Shown: positions 46,505-56,167, counted from the stretch's first letter. The stretch is 64,000 bases of DNA from Haladaptatus halobius (GCF_020618475.1 NZ_CP085338.1:186001-250000), one strand, 5' to 3'. Notes: generated by a model not told the origin, from the letters alone. Program-made: numbers and translations.

Positions 46505-47723
46505 ATCGGCAAAGTCAGAGACGGTGCGCGTGCTCATCGTTTCGCAGATGTTCCCCCCGGAATCCGTCGGAGGTGCGCATCGATGGCAGCAGATGAGCCG
46601 ACACCTTCCGGAGCGGTTCGAACCACACGTTGTCTGTCCACCGCCGTCGGTTCCGTGCGAGAAGTTCGACCGGACTTACCGTCCGTGGAAACGCGAACTG
46701 GTCGAGGGCATCCCCGTGACGCGCCTGTGGACGTACCAACCGACCGAGGACAGATCGAACATCGCCCGAATACTCAACTACGCCATCTTCGCGATTCACG
46801 CCGCACTGTACGTGCTCTGTACGTGGTGGCGTTACGACTGCGTAGTGACGCTCGTCGGACCGCACAGCACCCTCCTTCCGGGCGTCGTAGCGAAAGCGCT
46901 CGGTCGTGGATGGGTGGTGGACGTATTCGACCTTTGGATCGACAACGCGGTCGACTTCGGTTACGTGTCCCAGCACTCGATCAGCTATTGCGTGGTTAGC
47001 TACCTCGAACGGATTGCGATCATGCATGCCGACCACGTCATGGTACTCACACCGACGATGGCTCGGCAGTATCGAGAGAAATACGACGTCGAATCGGATC
47101 AGTTCACGGCGCTCCCGTTCGGCGTGACCACGAATCTGTTCGACGGCACCTCGGAGAGATCCGACTCTCGAGTCATCTATACCGGCAAACTGGGTGTCGG
47201 GCAGGCGTTCGAGCCGTTTCTCCGCGGGTTCGCGAAAGTGACCGACGATTACGATCACGAGCTCCTGATAGTCGGGTTCGGGGAACGACGAGAAGAACTC
47301 GAAGCGGTGTGTGACGACCTCGGCATCGGATCCAGCGTTACGTTTCGCGACGTCATTCCCCGCGAAGAGGTTGCGGACTTGGTCGCCTCGTCGACGCTCA
47401 GCTGGGTACCGCTTAAAACGAACCACCATCTCGATTACGCGCGCCCGACCAAGTTCCTCGAGACGATGGCCGTCGGAACACCGTACGTCGCCAGCGAGAC
47501 CGCGGAGATCAAATCGGTCACCGACAACGTCGATGCTGGTATCGCGGTCGCGAACGATCCGAACGAGATCGCCGATGCGATGCGACGACTCATCGCCGAC
47601 GATGAAAAACGGAGAAAGATGGGCGAGCGGGGCGTCGAATTTATCGCCACCAACCATCGGTGGGAAACCATCGGGGAGGAGGCGGGCTCGGTGCTTTCGA
47701 AGGTGGTACGAGAGAGCGCGTAA
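46497..47723 (+). CDS. GT4-family glycosyltransferase
   Basis: A 408-residue GT-B enzyme. The N-domain has VSQMFPPESVGGAHRW, the WbuB-like opening of GT4 enzymes that act on HexNAc or uronic-acid glycans. A hydrophobic segment at about 98-120 (YAIFAIHAALYVLCTWW) should attach it to the membrane. The C-domain has VIYTGKLGVGQAFEPFL and ARPTKFLETMAVGTPYVAS. It overlaps wecC by eight bases, so it is in the same operon and probably adds the ManNAcA-type sugar or builds on it. Confidence 0.87.
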   Translation: MSESAKSETVRVLIVSQMFPPESVGGAHRWQQMSRHLPERFEPHVVCPPPSVPCEKFDRTYRPWKRELVEGIPVTRLWTYQPTEDRSNIARILNYAIFAIHAALYVLCTWWRYDCVVTLVGPHSTLLPGVVAKALGRGWVVDVFDLWIDNAVDFGYVSQHSISYCVVSYLERIAIMHADHVMVLTPTMARQYREKYDVESDQFTALPFGVTTNLFDGTSERSDSRVIYTGKLGVGQAFEPFLRGFAKVTDDYDHELLIVGFGERREELEAVCDDLGIGSSVTFRDVIPREEVADLVASSTLSWVPLKTNHHLDYARPTKFLETMAVGTPYVASETAEIKSVTDNVDAGIAVANDPNEIADAMRRLIADDEKRRKMGERGVEFIATNHRWETIGEEAGSVLSKVVRESA

Positions 47724-47829
47724 TTGACCGTTCCTCGAACGGTCGGTATGCGAGCGGCCTCCGTACGGACGAAGCGGGTTCACTGTGATTCCACGCGAAA
47801 AGGAGCATATCCGGCGCGGAGGACGAACG

Positions 47830-48852
47830 CTACCGCATCCACGTACCGATTATCGTCCGAACGAGTCCGATCGCGTATCCGAGGCGCGGCTTTTTCGTCT
47901 CCCCGCCCTGTCGCTCGTTGACGGTTATCGGGATTTCCATGATTCGGAGGCCGTTCTTTCGCGCTTCGATGATCAACTCCGGTGCGCTGAACCGTTCTTC
48001 CGTCAACGTGAGCTCGGTAATGCTATCGCCGCGGATCGCACGAAATCCGTTCGTACAATCAGTTATCTCGGATTTCAGGAGGATGTTTATTAGAGCGGTA
48101 AACACCCAAATTCCGGCTCGACGGATCGTTCCGTTCCCGGAGCGATCGGTCCCTTTATATCTCGATCCCATTACGAAATCCGCCTCGTCGTTGATGATGG
48201 GGAAGATGAGCGCCTCAAGTTCCTCCACCGGGTGTTGGCCGTCACCGTCCATCGTTACTATGATCGACGCGCCCGTCCGTCGCGCGATCTCGAATCCCGT
48301 CTTCAATGCACCCCCCTGCCCCTGGTTGAGCGGATGTTCGACGACGATCGAGGAGTCGATGCGTGCTCGTTCCGCGGTATCGTCCGCAGAGCCGTCCGAG
48401 ACGACGACCGGCGTGACTTTCCGCTCGGCGATCGAATTCGGTAGCGATTCGACGATGGTACGAATCGTGTTCTCCTCGTTGTACGCCGGAATGACGACTT
48501 GAATATCCCCCTGTTCGCCGGGAGAATCCGAGAGTTGATCGATTGAGAGGTTTCGGGTCAGCTTATTCACTCGCCTGCGAGTAGTCCGAACGTTCGTGTG
48601 GAGATAGAGAACGAGCGTGAGAAGTGCGAGATTCCCCAGTAGCGAGACGACGACGAATCGTTTTCGGATATCGAGTACTAGACCGACGAGGTCGTAGATC
48701 TGCGGGACAAACACGAATCCAAGAACTCCAACCGCCAGGATGATGCCGGTGAGTAGATCGGCCTTGACGAACTGCGTCCGGTACCGATTGAACCCCCAAG
48801 CGAGAACCGCGACGGCTATCCCCACGAGAAATAAATCGAGGGAAAAACTCAT
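47830..48852 (-). CDS. DUF2304-GT2 fusion, dolichyl-phosphate sugar synthase-like
   Basis: A 340-residue protein joining two usually separate pieces. Residues 1-110 hold three membrane segments of DUF2304 type (LDLFLVGIAVAVLAWGF; DLLTGIILAVGVLGFVFVP; VVVSLLGNLALLTLVLYL). Residues 115-340 are a GT2 domain of the DPM1/AglJ kind: VVIPAYNEENTIRTIVESLP, VVVSDGSADDT, TMDGDGQHPVEE (metal DxD), VMGSRYKG and CTNGFRAI. It should charge a polyprenyl phosphate with the first sugar or with a donor sugar for the GT-C enzymes. The neighbouring genes are convergent (left) and divergent (right). Confidence 0.87.
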   Translation of the reverse strand: MSFSLDLFLVGIAVAVLAWGFNRYRTQFVKADLLTGIILAVGVLGFVFVPQIYDLVGLVLDIRKRFVVVSLLGNLALLTLVLYLHTNVRTTRRRVNKLTRNLSIDQLSDSPGEQGDIQVVIPAYNEENTIRTIVESLPNSIAERKVTPVVVSDGSADDTAERARIDSSIVVEHPLNQGQGGALKTGFEIARRTGASIIVTMDGDGQHPVEELEALIFPIINDEADFVMGSRYKGTDRSGNGTIRRAGIWVFTALINILLKSEITDCTNGFRAIRGDSITELTLTEERFSAPELIIEARKNGLRIMEIPITVNERQGGETKKPRLGYAIGLVRTIIGTWMR

Positions 48853-49222
48853 TGGTCGCTCCTTCTAGCGAGGTTCCTATCGCTTCCGCTGCTACTGATC
48901 GGTCGTGCGACTGAACCGCCCATGCTCTACCACCACTCATCACCACTGCCCGCTATAGTAGTAATGGATATAAATTGACTTGACAACTATAGCACCTATC
49001 GACCGTCAGTTAGCGCTGTCACCCCGATTCGCGCTCCGGCGTCTATGGATTAATAACCGAGATTCGAACAGGAAGAGTGTAATCTTTTTACCGCTAGCCG
49101 ATGTCCTCCTTTTAGAGGTCCATGGCAGTGCTATTCGACATCAGCAACGGTAGGCATCATCGACGAACACCCTTACGACTCATTCGGAAGAACGGGCGAG
49201 TCGACGCTCTCCTCCGGTACTA
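48853..49222. other. divergent promoter region between the GT2 fusion and the epimerase pair
   Basis: There are 370 bases without a gene. AT-rich parts near 48950-48985 and 49078-49092 (AATCTTTTTACC) could serve as promoters for the two directions. No operator-like palindrome was evident. The first start to the right is the ATG at 49223. Confidence 0.5.
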
Positions 49223-50188
49223 ATGCGGGTGCTAGTTACCGGGGGATGCGGTTACATCGGGAGCGTTCTCGTCCCCGAATTACAGGAAGCGATCGAAATA
49301 GAGGAGGTCGTCGTCTTGGACTCCTTAGAAACCGGATCACCGCGAAATCTACTCGGTGCGAACGTCGCGGAGGGATTCTCGTTCTATCGGGGTGACGTCT
49401 GCAAGTACGACGACGTTGAAAACGCCATGCGGAACGTCGACGCCGTCGTTCACTTGGCCGCGATAACCGGTGCCGAGAGCACCCACAGCCGACCGGACGA
49501 GACTCGCTCCGTGAACTTAGAAGGGATGAGGAACGCGCTGAATGCGGCGAGAAAACTCGATGTCGAGAACTTCGTGTACGCGTCTTCGTGTAACATCTAC
49601 GGACGCGCGGGTAGCATGAATCTCGACGAGGGAGTTGAGCCCGATCCCCTAACTCCGTACGCGGAAACGAAAGTCGAAGCCGAGGAACTACTTCGACAGT
49701 ACGTCGACGATTACGGGTTCGCCGGCACGGCGCTACGAATGAGTACAAACTACGGGTACGCACCGGGGATGCGGTTCAACCTCGTCGCCAATCGATTCGT
49801 CTTTCAGGCGCTGACCGACCGACCGCTAACGGTGTACGGAGACGGAACTAACTGGCGACCGTTTATCCACGTTCACGACGCTGCTCGGGCGTACGCCCAC
49901 GCCGTCCGAAATCCTGCCTCGTGGCCGAAGACCGAGTACAACGTCGGCGTAAACGGGGAGAACTACCGTATCTCGGAGATCGGTAAACTCGTCCGCGAGG
50001 AGACGAGAACCGGGACGGAGATTACGTATCTCAAAGACAAGAATCCGGGGCCGTCCTATCACGTTAACTTCGATCAACTCACTGAAACAGGATTCGAACT
50101 GAGTTGGTCGCTCCGCGCGGGAATCGTGGAACTGATACGACGTTTCCGCGGATTCGAGGCAGCGCCGGAGGTGTCGGTCCGTGGCTGA
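49223..50188 (+). CDS. NAD-dependent nucleotide-sugar epimerase
   Basis: A 321-residue extended SDR. The motif VTGGCGYIGSVL at residues 5-16 binds NAD. Catalysis is by ASSCNIYG and PYAETKVEAEE (YxxxK). The conserved NWRPFIHVHDAARAY loop resembles UDP-glucose/GlcNAc 4-epimerases and dTDP-sugar enzymes. It overlaps the next SDR gene by eight bases, so both are made together. The pair probably performs successive steps on one nucleotide sugar. Confidence 0.87.
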   Translation: MRVLVTGGCGYIGSVLVPELQEAIEIEEVVVLDSLETGSPRNLLGANVAEGFSFYRGDVCKYDDVENAMRNVDAVVHLAAITGAESTHSRPDETRSVNLEGMRNALNAARKLDVENFVYASSCNIYGRAGSMNLDEGVEPDPLTPYAETKVEAEELLRQYVDDYGFAGTALRMSTNYGYAPGMRFNLVANRFVFQALTDRPLTVYGDGTNWRPFIHVHDAARAYAHAVRNPASWPKTEYNVGVNGENYRISEIGKLVREETRTGTEITYLKDKNPGPSYHVNFDQLTETGFELSWSLRAGIVELIRRFRGFEAAPEVSVRG

Positions 50189-51176
50189 GGACAACTCCGA
50201 TGCACCACGCGTTACTGTAACCGGTGCCGCCGGGTACATCGGGAGTCGCGTCGTGAACCAACTCAACGCCGTCCACCCAGAGTGGGATGTCCGCGGCCTT
50301 GACAATTACTACAACGGCCAGATTCGATCCGTGGCCGACACGAGTATCGAGTACGTCGATGTTCGCAACCGTGAACGTCTTGAGCGAGCGCTCTCGGGAT
50401 CCGACTTGGTTCTGCACCTCGCCGCGCTCAGCGGCGTAGACGATTGCGAGGCGAATCCCGATCTCGCGCAAGAAGTCAACATGCAGGGAACGAACAACGT
50501 CGCGTGGTGGTGTCGAAAGACCGGTTCGGGTCTCACGTTCCCGTTCAGTATGGCCGTGCTCGGCGACCCGACTTCGTTCCCCATCACGACCGACTTCCCG
50601 CGAGCGCCGATGAATTGGTACGGCCGAACGAAGCTCCTCGGTGAACACGCAGTTACCGGGCTCGCGGAGGGTGCGTTTCCCGCGCATCTCTTCATGAAGT
50701 CCAACGTTTACGGAGAGCACTCGATCGACGGACAAATGCTGTCGAAAGGAACGGTCGTCAACTTTTTCGTGAACCGCGCCCTCTCGAACGAGTCGCTGAC
50801 CGTCTACGAGCCGGGAACTCAATCGCGCGACTACGTCCATGTCGTCGACGTGGCGGACGCGTACCTGCGAAGCGCGGAACGTCTACTCGAGGAGTTAGAG
50901 GAAGGCGAAACCGGAACATCGGCGTACGAAATAGCGAGCGGCAACGATAGGAGCGTTATCGATATCGCCCATCTCGTACGGCGGATCGCCACCGAAGAGG
51001 CGGACATCGATGTGGACGTCCAGCTCGTCGAAAACCCGCGAGGGAATGAAACACTGGTCGAGGAGTTTTCCGTCGACACGAATAAGGCGCAGACGGAACT
51101 GGACTGGAAGGCCGACGAGGAAATCGAAGATAGCGTCCGTGAGCTCGTCAGACGGAAAATCGACGATAGCGCTTGA
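50181..51176 (+). CDS. NAD-dependent nucleotide-sugar epimerase/reductase
   Basis: A 331-residue extended SDR starting with GTG, fixed by the eight-base overlap with the preceding gene. Motifs are VTGAAGYIGSRVV, LHLAALSGVDDCEANP, the less usual PFSMAVLGDP at the Ser position, and NWYGRTKLLGE (YxxxK). The C-terminal substrate domain is acidic and complete. It differs enough from the upstream copy to have another substrate or reaction. The interval 51177-51418 to moxR holds no gene. Confidence 0.85.
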   Translation: MAEDNSDAPRVTVTGAAGYIGSRVVNQLNAVHPEWDVRGLDNYYNGQIRSVADTSIEYVDVRNRERLERALSGSDLVLHLAALSGVDDCEANPDLAQEVNMQGTNNVAWWCRKTGSGLTFPFSMAVLGDPTSFPITTDFPRAPMNWYGRTKLLGEHAVTGLAEGAFPAHLFMKSNVYGEHSIDGQMLSKGTVVNFFVNRALSNESLTVYEPGTQSRDYVHVVDVADAYLRSAERLLEELEEGETGTSAYEIASGNDRSVIDIAHLVRRIATEEADIDVDVQLVENPRGNETLVEEFSVDTNKAQTELDWKADEEIEDSVRELVRRKIDDSA

Positions 51177-51418
51177 ACGGCGACTGGTGAGGGCGTGGCG
51201 GTTAATCGGTATCGTTAGTTCCAGCGAACGCGTCCCGATGCTCCTTAGCGTCGATTCGATTTCGACGAGCTACGTTCCTCACGTCGCTCGCATTATTCGA
51301 GTTAGAGAAGGGGAATTTGAGTCTCCGACTCAAAGTGACTCGAAAGCGGCAAGTACTCCGCCTCGTCGATCGCAGAACCGAACCAATCGAAACCGAATGG
51401 ACGATCGCGCTCCACGTC

Positions 51419-52435
51419 TCAATCTCCCTCTCTCTGGCTTACCGGTACCGTTCCGTCAGCATCCGAGGCGTCTGCATTCTCGACGTCGACAGTGCCGCTC
51501 GGCGGAGCTACCGACTCGAGGATATCCTCGACGAGATCGCCGCTTGTCACGCCACTCAGCTCCGCTTCGGTGTTGATCTGGAGGCGGTGAATCAGAATCG
51601 GTTTCGCTAAGGCCTTCACGTCGTCCGGGATTACGTACTCCCGTCCGTGAATCGCAGCGCGTGCTTTTGTGGCGTTGAGAAATGCCAGCGACGACCGCGG
51701 TGATGCGCCATATTCCACGTTCGAACTCTCGCGCGTCGCCGCGATGATGTCCAAAATGTACCCCTTCACCGCTTCGTCGATGTACACGTCCGAAACGACC
51801 TCCCGAGCAGAGATGATGTCATCGTCCGACACGACCTGCGATACGTCCCCTGATCCAAGGTCGGGGTGACCATCGAATCGGTTCAGTAACTTGAGTTCGT
51901 CGTCACGTTCGAGCAGATCCACAGTCAGTTTGAGTTGAAAGCGATCGCGCTGGGCTTCCGGCAGTTCGTACGTTCCCTCCATCTCGATCGGATTTTGGGT
52001 CGCGATCACGATAAACGGAGATGCAAGCGGGAACGTGTCTCCTTGAATCGTCACCGCCCGCTCCTGCATCGCCTCCAGCAGTGCACTCTGGGTTTTCGGG
52101 GTTGCGCGATTGATCTCGTCGGCGACGGCGACGTTCGCGAAGATCGGTCCGCGTTGGATCTCGAACTCGCCGGTTCCTTCCCGGTACACGTTCGTTCCGG
52201 TGATGTCGGCGGGAAGGAGGTCGGGCGTCATCTGAATCCGGTTGTAGTCCAATCCCATTGCGCGTGCGAACAAGTTGGCGATCGTCGTCTTCGCCACGCC
52301 CGGCACCCCCTCCAAAAGCACGTGGCCCCGCGATAGCAGGGCGATTGTGAGGTTTTCGACGATCGTCTCGTTTCCGATTAGAACGTTGCTAACTTCGTCG
52401 ATGACGTTGGTGTAGATTTCGGCTGGATTACCCAT
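51419..52435 (-). CDS. MoxR-type AAA+ ATPase
   Basis: A 338-residue ATPase with Walker A GVPGVAKTT (near 44), Walker B VAVADEINRATPKTQSALLE, sensor ATQNPIEMEGTYELPEAQ and a C-terminal lid (PRSSLAFLNATKARA). MoxR proteins act as chaperones that activate or insert cofactors with DUF58/VWA partners. Such a partner is at 24.6 kb, not next to it. The start ATG at 52435 (MGNPAEIYTN) is preferred over one eight codons upstream. It is third in a minus-strand operon behind DUF4350 and a small membrane protein. Confidence 0.9.
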   Translation of the reverse strand: MGNPAEIYTNVIDEVSNVLIGNETIVENLTIALLSRGHVLLEGVPGVAKTTIANLFARAMGLDYNRIQMTPDLLPADITGTNVYREGTGEFEIQRGPIFANVAVADEINRATPKTQSALLEAMQERAVTIQGDTFPLASPFIVIATQNPIEMEGTYELPEAQRDRFQLKLTVDLLERDDELKLLNRFDGHPDLGSGDVSQVVSDDDIISAREVVSDVYIDEAVKGYILDIIAATRESSNVEYGASPRSSLAFLNATKARAAIHGREYVIPDDVKALAKPILIHRLQINTEAELSGVTSGDLVEDILESVAPPSGTVDVENADASDADGTVPVSQREGD

Positions 52436-52505
52436 TGGAGCGTCTTCGACCTCCAGCAAGATAATTCATCTGGCGCGGTGTGTCCGTGACGGAGTTCGTC
52501 GCCTT

Positions 52506-53558
52506 CTACCGCTTTTCGCGAAGCGACTCGACGACTCGTTCTACGCGCTCGGAGTCCCACTCGGGATGTCGTTTCTCGACGTAGGCGACCATCTCGCGTT
52601 CGCCGACTTCCGGGGTACTACCCGTGACGTCGTCGCGCCGGAACTCGGCGAGTCGTCGTCGTAGTTCCGGTCGTCGCACCCAGAGTGCGAGTGCCCCGAT
52701 TCCGCAGGTTCCTACGACGATCTGAAGTGCCGGGGACGTCCGGAGCGTCAGTACGGCGATCGCCAGCGGCGGAAGCTCCCTCGCGTGCGAGTAATCCAGT
52801 AGTACCGTCGCGTGGCCTTCGAAGATCCGACGGAAGAACTCCCCGTTTCCGGATTGGTCGAGCATCGCGTTGATGAACAGGCTCGGATCGCTGACGATGA
52901 TGACTCGTCCATCGCCGATGGGCTCAGTAGCGGCGACCGGATGAGTTGCGAGCGTTTCGTCGGCGTCGAGGTTCTCGTTCTGATTCGTATCGAGGTAAGC
53001 GTATTCCGACGTACTTGCGAGCACGGTCGCGTTGTGCGGACGGACGACCGTCCCGTAGTTGAGCGTAAGCCTCTCGACACCCCGGGTGAGAGAGTGATTC
53101 GATATGTTACGCGCGACCGGCATCGCCGGGGATTGATAGTTGTACCGTTCGTCGCGAACAAATTGACCGTCTATGCGCGTTCTCGCTCCGAGCGATCGGA
53201 GCAGCGGATTCGAGTGCGGGCCGAAATCCTCCGCGATGATGAGCGTTCCCCCGTTTTGAACGAATTCCTTAACGTTGGCGCGTTCGGCGGGATCGTACGG
53301 CGTATCGGGAGAGAGAACGACTGCGACCGTCCCGTTCGGATTCGCGTCATCGTATATCGCCGTCTCTCGAACTATCTTGCTATCTGCACCGGCAGCGCTC
53401 GCCTCAGACTGCAGTTTCGTCGCGCCGTCCCACGCGGAGTTGTAACTGCTAAATGACGCCGTCGATGTGCTAATGGCTACAAAAAGTGCTCCGAGTATTA
53501 TCACGGCCAACGCGAGGAGAAGCAGTTTCGGGTACTCCGCATCGAGTGGGTTGTTCAC
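52506..53558 (-). CDS. DUF4350 membrane protein
   Basis: A 350-residue protein starting with GTG at 53558, where GTGA overlaps the stop of the upstream gene. Topology: a membrane segment (LLLLALAVIILGALFVA) near residue 13, an extracytoplasmic DUF4350 domain with YDPAERANVKEFVQNGGTLI, then VIIVSDPSLFINAML, a second segment near 280-300, and a cytoplasmic tail with a predicted helical end. The domain resembles the GATase-like fold of DUF4350. The family accompanies MoxR/DUF58/DUF4129 sets. It is likely a scaffold for that envelope system. Confidence 0.85.
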   Translation of the reverse strand: MNNPLDAEYPKLLLLALAVIILGALFVAISTSTASFSSYNSAWDGATKLQSEASAAGADSKIVRETAIYDDANPNGTVAVVLSPDTPYDPAERANVKEFVQNGGTLIIAEDFGPHSNPLLRSLGARTRIDGQFVRDERYNYQSPAMPVARNISNHSLTRGVERLTLNYGTVVRPHNATVLASTSEYAYLDTNQNENLDADETLATHPVAATEPIGDGRVIIVSDPSLFINAMLDQSGNGEFFRRIFEGHATVLLDYSHARELPPLAIAVLTLRTSPALQIVVGTCGIGALALWVRRPELRRRLAEFRRDDVTGSTPEVGEREMVAYVEKRHPEWDSERVERVVESLREKR

Positions 53559-53833
53559 GGAATCACCCCCGAAGGTACGATTTTCAGTATCTTTCGAATG
53601 ACGAAGATCATGAAAATCAAAAATCCAAGGATCGTGATCCATCGTAGTCGTGCCCGCCACCGCGGCGCGACGTTAATTGGAGTAGTGAGTTCAACCACGA
53701 TGATGAAACCGACGAAGGAAGCGACGAAAAAAAGGGGGAGGGAGAAGACGCCTAATGCAACCAGAGTGACGAGCGTAGAGACCATCCACAAGACTTGTCC
53801 GTATATAAATCGTTGGCGGCGTCGAGTGACCAT
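53555..53833 (-). CDS. small membrane protein heading the moxR operon
   Basis: A 92-residue protein with about three membrane segments (VLWMVSTLVTLVALGVF; LFFVASFVGFIIVVELTT; WITILGFLIFMIFVI) and basic loops. I start at MVTRRRQRF (53833) because a TATA-like GGCTTAAG lies about 27 bases upstream; 18 further codons upstream look like leader noise. It is coupled to DUF4350 by a GTGA overlap. No function was recognised. Confidence 0.72.
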   Translation of the reverse strand: MVTRRRQRFIYGQVLWMVSTLVTLVALGVFSLPLFFVASFVGFIIVVELTTPINVAPRWRARLRWITILGFLIFMIFVIRKILKIVPSGVIP

Positions 53834-54103
53834 CGTCTTCTCAAACGTCCTTCGCGAACTTAAGCCGTGGGGGTAGCACATCGCCACTTGTGCCGATTTT
53901 CTCTTTCTTCTCGCGATACTAGGACCACAAGCATTTTCTAGGCAATTCTATACCTTTGCGGTTCCGCACTGCGTCCCAGTAATGGAGGACTACCATGAGG
54001 TCGTTTATTTTTCGACCCTTTAAGTCCCGTGGTAATCTTCGTTTAGCTTGTGATATAACGATTACCGATTTGAAGTGGATGGATTTCTCCTTCCTTGGTT
54101 TAT

Positions 54104-54120
54104 CCTAATGGAAAATTAGG
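54104..54120. terminator. short hairpin CCTAAT-ggaaa-ATTAGG
   Basis: A perfect six-base stem with a five-base loop lies about 270 bases upstream of the moxR operon start. No T-run follows on either strand, so the terminator role is weakly supported. Confidence 0.25.
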
Positions 54121-54171
54121 TTCGCAAGGAGGACGCTAGCCGTCCCGGCAAACATTACTCGTTCCAATTCA

Positions 54172-54194
54172 TTACATTCCCATAGGTGTAATGG
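54172..54194 (+). repeat. 23-base motif, right copy
   Basis: TTACATT, six variable bases, GGTGTAATGG, in the same orientation as 28428-28450. A longer stem ATTAC/GTAAT makes a small inverted repeat. It lies just outside the moxR operon. Confidence 0.5.
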
Positions 54195-55316
54195 GGGAAC
54201 GATGGGACGGAGCACGATTAATCGGACATGTTCAACAGAATTAGTTCAGTCAGTAAAGACCGTGGTGGAATGAACTCCAAAACCGAGTAAAAGCTGTTTC
54301 ACGTAATTGACGTTTTTGATAAATATCTAGATAGTTAGCATGTGGAAGCAACGGAGAAGGTACGGGTGATTATATTCTTCTGCGTTCAGTTCTGAAGGAC
54401 ACGGATACTTAAATATAATAATGTATATAAATAAAGAATGAAATTCGATGGACGCTTATCATCCAAGGGGACGTAAAACCAATATAAATATATAGGCAAG
54501 AGAGAAGAAAAAGGGGAAATAATCATATCCACCTAAAACCCCGGCAGCAGGGATGCAAACTGAAGAAATAGCGAGTATATAAATCGAAGAAAAATATTTA
54601 CCAGATTGATTCGTCAATAGTATCAGTGATAGAAATATTACTCTATTTTTGATCCATTATCTCTATTCCTAACTGGTAGATAAAATGAATTCTTAAAACC
54701 AATCTTGGGTTGCGATACTCTTTCGGTATATCTGTGGCATCTAGACATTATATTGCGCCTCCTGGATATCGATGATAGATCGACGTGAATTCCATAGAAA
54801 GCGGCGCAAACAAAAAGAATCGCCGACTAGCTCCATCTAATGTCAAATATAATCACAATATTTGATTTGTACTGCTCGTTTCAAGCTAGAGATGCGATAT
54901 AAACGGACCGATAAGAGAAATTATTGTATTTTTGGCTAATTTCGAGATTTGTCATACATTCTCTCACACTTATCAGCTTCCAATTCGCGAAAACTTCTGA
55001 CCGGAACTGTGGACTGGGGTTAACGGAGTAGAGAAACGACGAGAGAGAGCGCGGCAAGAAGCTGTCATATTTAATACTATTTAATACGACTTTTGTTCGA
55101 TATCTCCGTTAGCGTTCTGTAATCCGCTAAATAACAAAATCGCCGGTGGGCATAGTATGTCGGTGTTCAATATGAACTCGATACCGAACGCCGAATGGAT
55201 GCTATTTCGTTTCACGACGTACAAATCGTGTACACAACTACCAACTATAGGATTCGGACGGACACGAGCTACCAGACGACAGACATGGACCAGTGACGTT
55301 CGAGGGTGACTATTTT

Positions 55317-56085
55317 ATGTGTGGTATCATCGGATACGCAGGTGGCGACGTCGATCCCGTTCAGACGTTGTTGACCGGTCTTTCGAAGTTGGTGTATCGG
55401 GGTTACGATTCGACAGGGTTAGCCGTCGCCAATTCCAATATTCACGTCGTAAAACGAGAGGACGATCTCGATGCACTCAAGCGGGCGGTCGAAGAGCCCT
55501 TCGAACTCACCGGTACGGCCGGAATCGGCCACACCCGGTGGAGCACGCACGGGAAACCGTCTGACGACAATGCCCACCCGCACACAGACTGTAAAGATAG
55601 AGTGGCAGTGGTACACAACGGAATCATCGAGAACTATCAGTCACTTCGCGACGAACTTCGCTCCGTCGACCACGAGTTCGAGAGAGAGACGGACACTGAA
55701 GTTGTCCCGCACCTCATCAGTCACCATTTCAAAGAGAATTTGTCTCCCAAGCTGGCGTTTCGACGCGCGGTCGAAGAACTTGAGGGCAGCTACGCCATTG
55801 CGGCGATCTTCGAAGACCGCGACGAGGTGATGGTCACTCGTCGAGATTCATCTCTGGTTCTTGGCGTCGACGACGGGGGGGACGTGCGTGGTGAGTGACA
55901 TGACCGCCATGGTTGATCGCACAGATAGCGTCGTCCACTTAGACGACGATGAGTTCGCATTTCTTTCGGAGGACGATTACACCGTCGTCGATTCAGATGA
56001 CGTGCCACAGGCAAAACGGGAAACGGCCATCGAATGGGACGCCGAGGCGACGGACAAGGGACGGAAATCGTTCGATGCTGCCCGG
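55317..56085 (+). pseudogene. glmS: truncated, frameshifted glmS (glutamine-fructose-6-phosphate transaminase)
   Basis: The frame from 55317 begins MCGIIGYAGG with the catalytic Cys2 of the glutaminase domain. It continues through YRGYDSTGLAV, TRWSTHGKP, VVHNGIIENY and GSYAIAAIFEDRDEV, and stops after SLVLGVDDGGDVRGE. A one-base shift in a run of seven G (55875-55881) restores GlmS sequence: VVSDMTAMVDRTDSVVHL and TAIEWDAEATDKG. Homology ends near 56085, so both sugar-isomerase domains are lost. An intact protein is about 600 residues. It probably once fed UDP-GlcNAc synthesis for the island; the host should keep another copy. Confidence 0.85.
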
Positions 56086-56167
56086 AGAGGATGTGTGTTG
56101 TGCGTGTTTCCATATTACAGAGATGTATCTATTAGACAATAAGCTTCGTGAACAGTGAAATACCCCT

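Larger units (their letters stand above)
53834..55316. other. long AT-rich stretch without genes
   Basis: About 1.5 kb markedly richer in A+T than its surroundings, with many TATA-like runs (for example 54410-54440 and 54480-54500) and no open frame above 12-40 codons that looks coding. It holds a hairpin at 54104-54120 and the 23-base motif at 54172. I found no origin-recognition-box type repeats, so I do not call an origin. Confidence 0.7.

Noticed and set aside
46515..47783. Long open frame (422 codons) antisense to the GT4 gene at 46497-47723
   Set aside because: It mirrors a clear glycosyltransferase with all family motifs; the antisense product is rich in Arg and His and has no recognisable domain. 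High G+C codon use leaves such frames open.
53888..55316. Replication origin in the AT-rich stretch
   Set aside because: No Orc1/Cdc6 gene and no repeated origin-recognition-box-like motifs were seen nearby.
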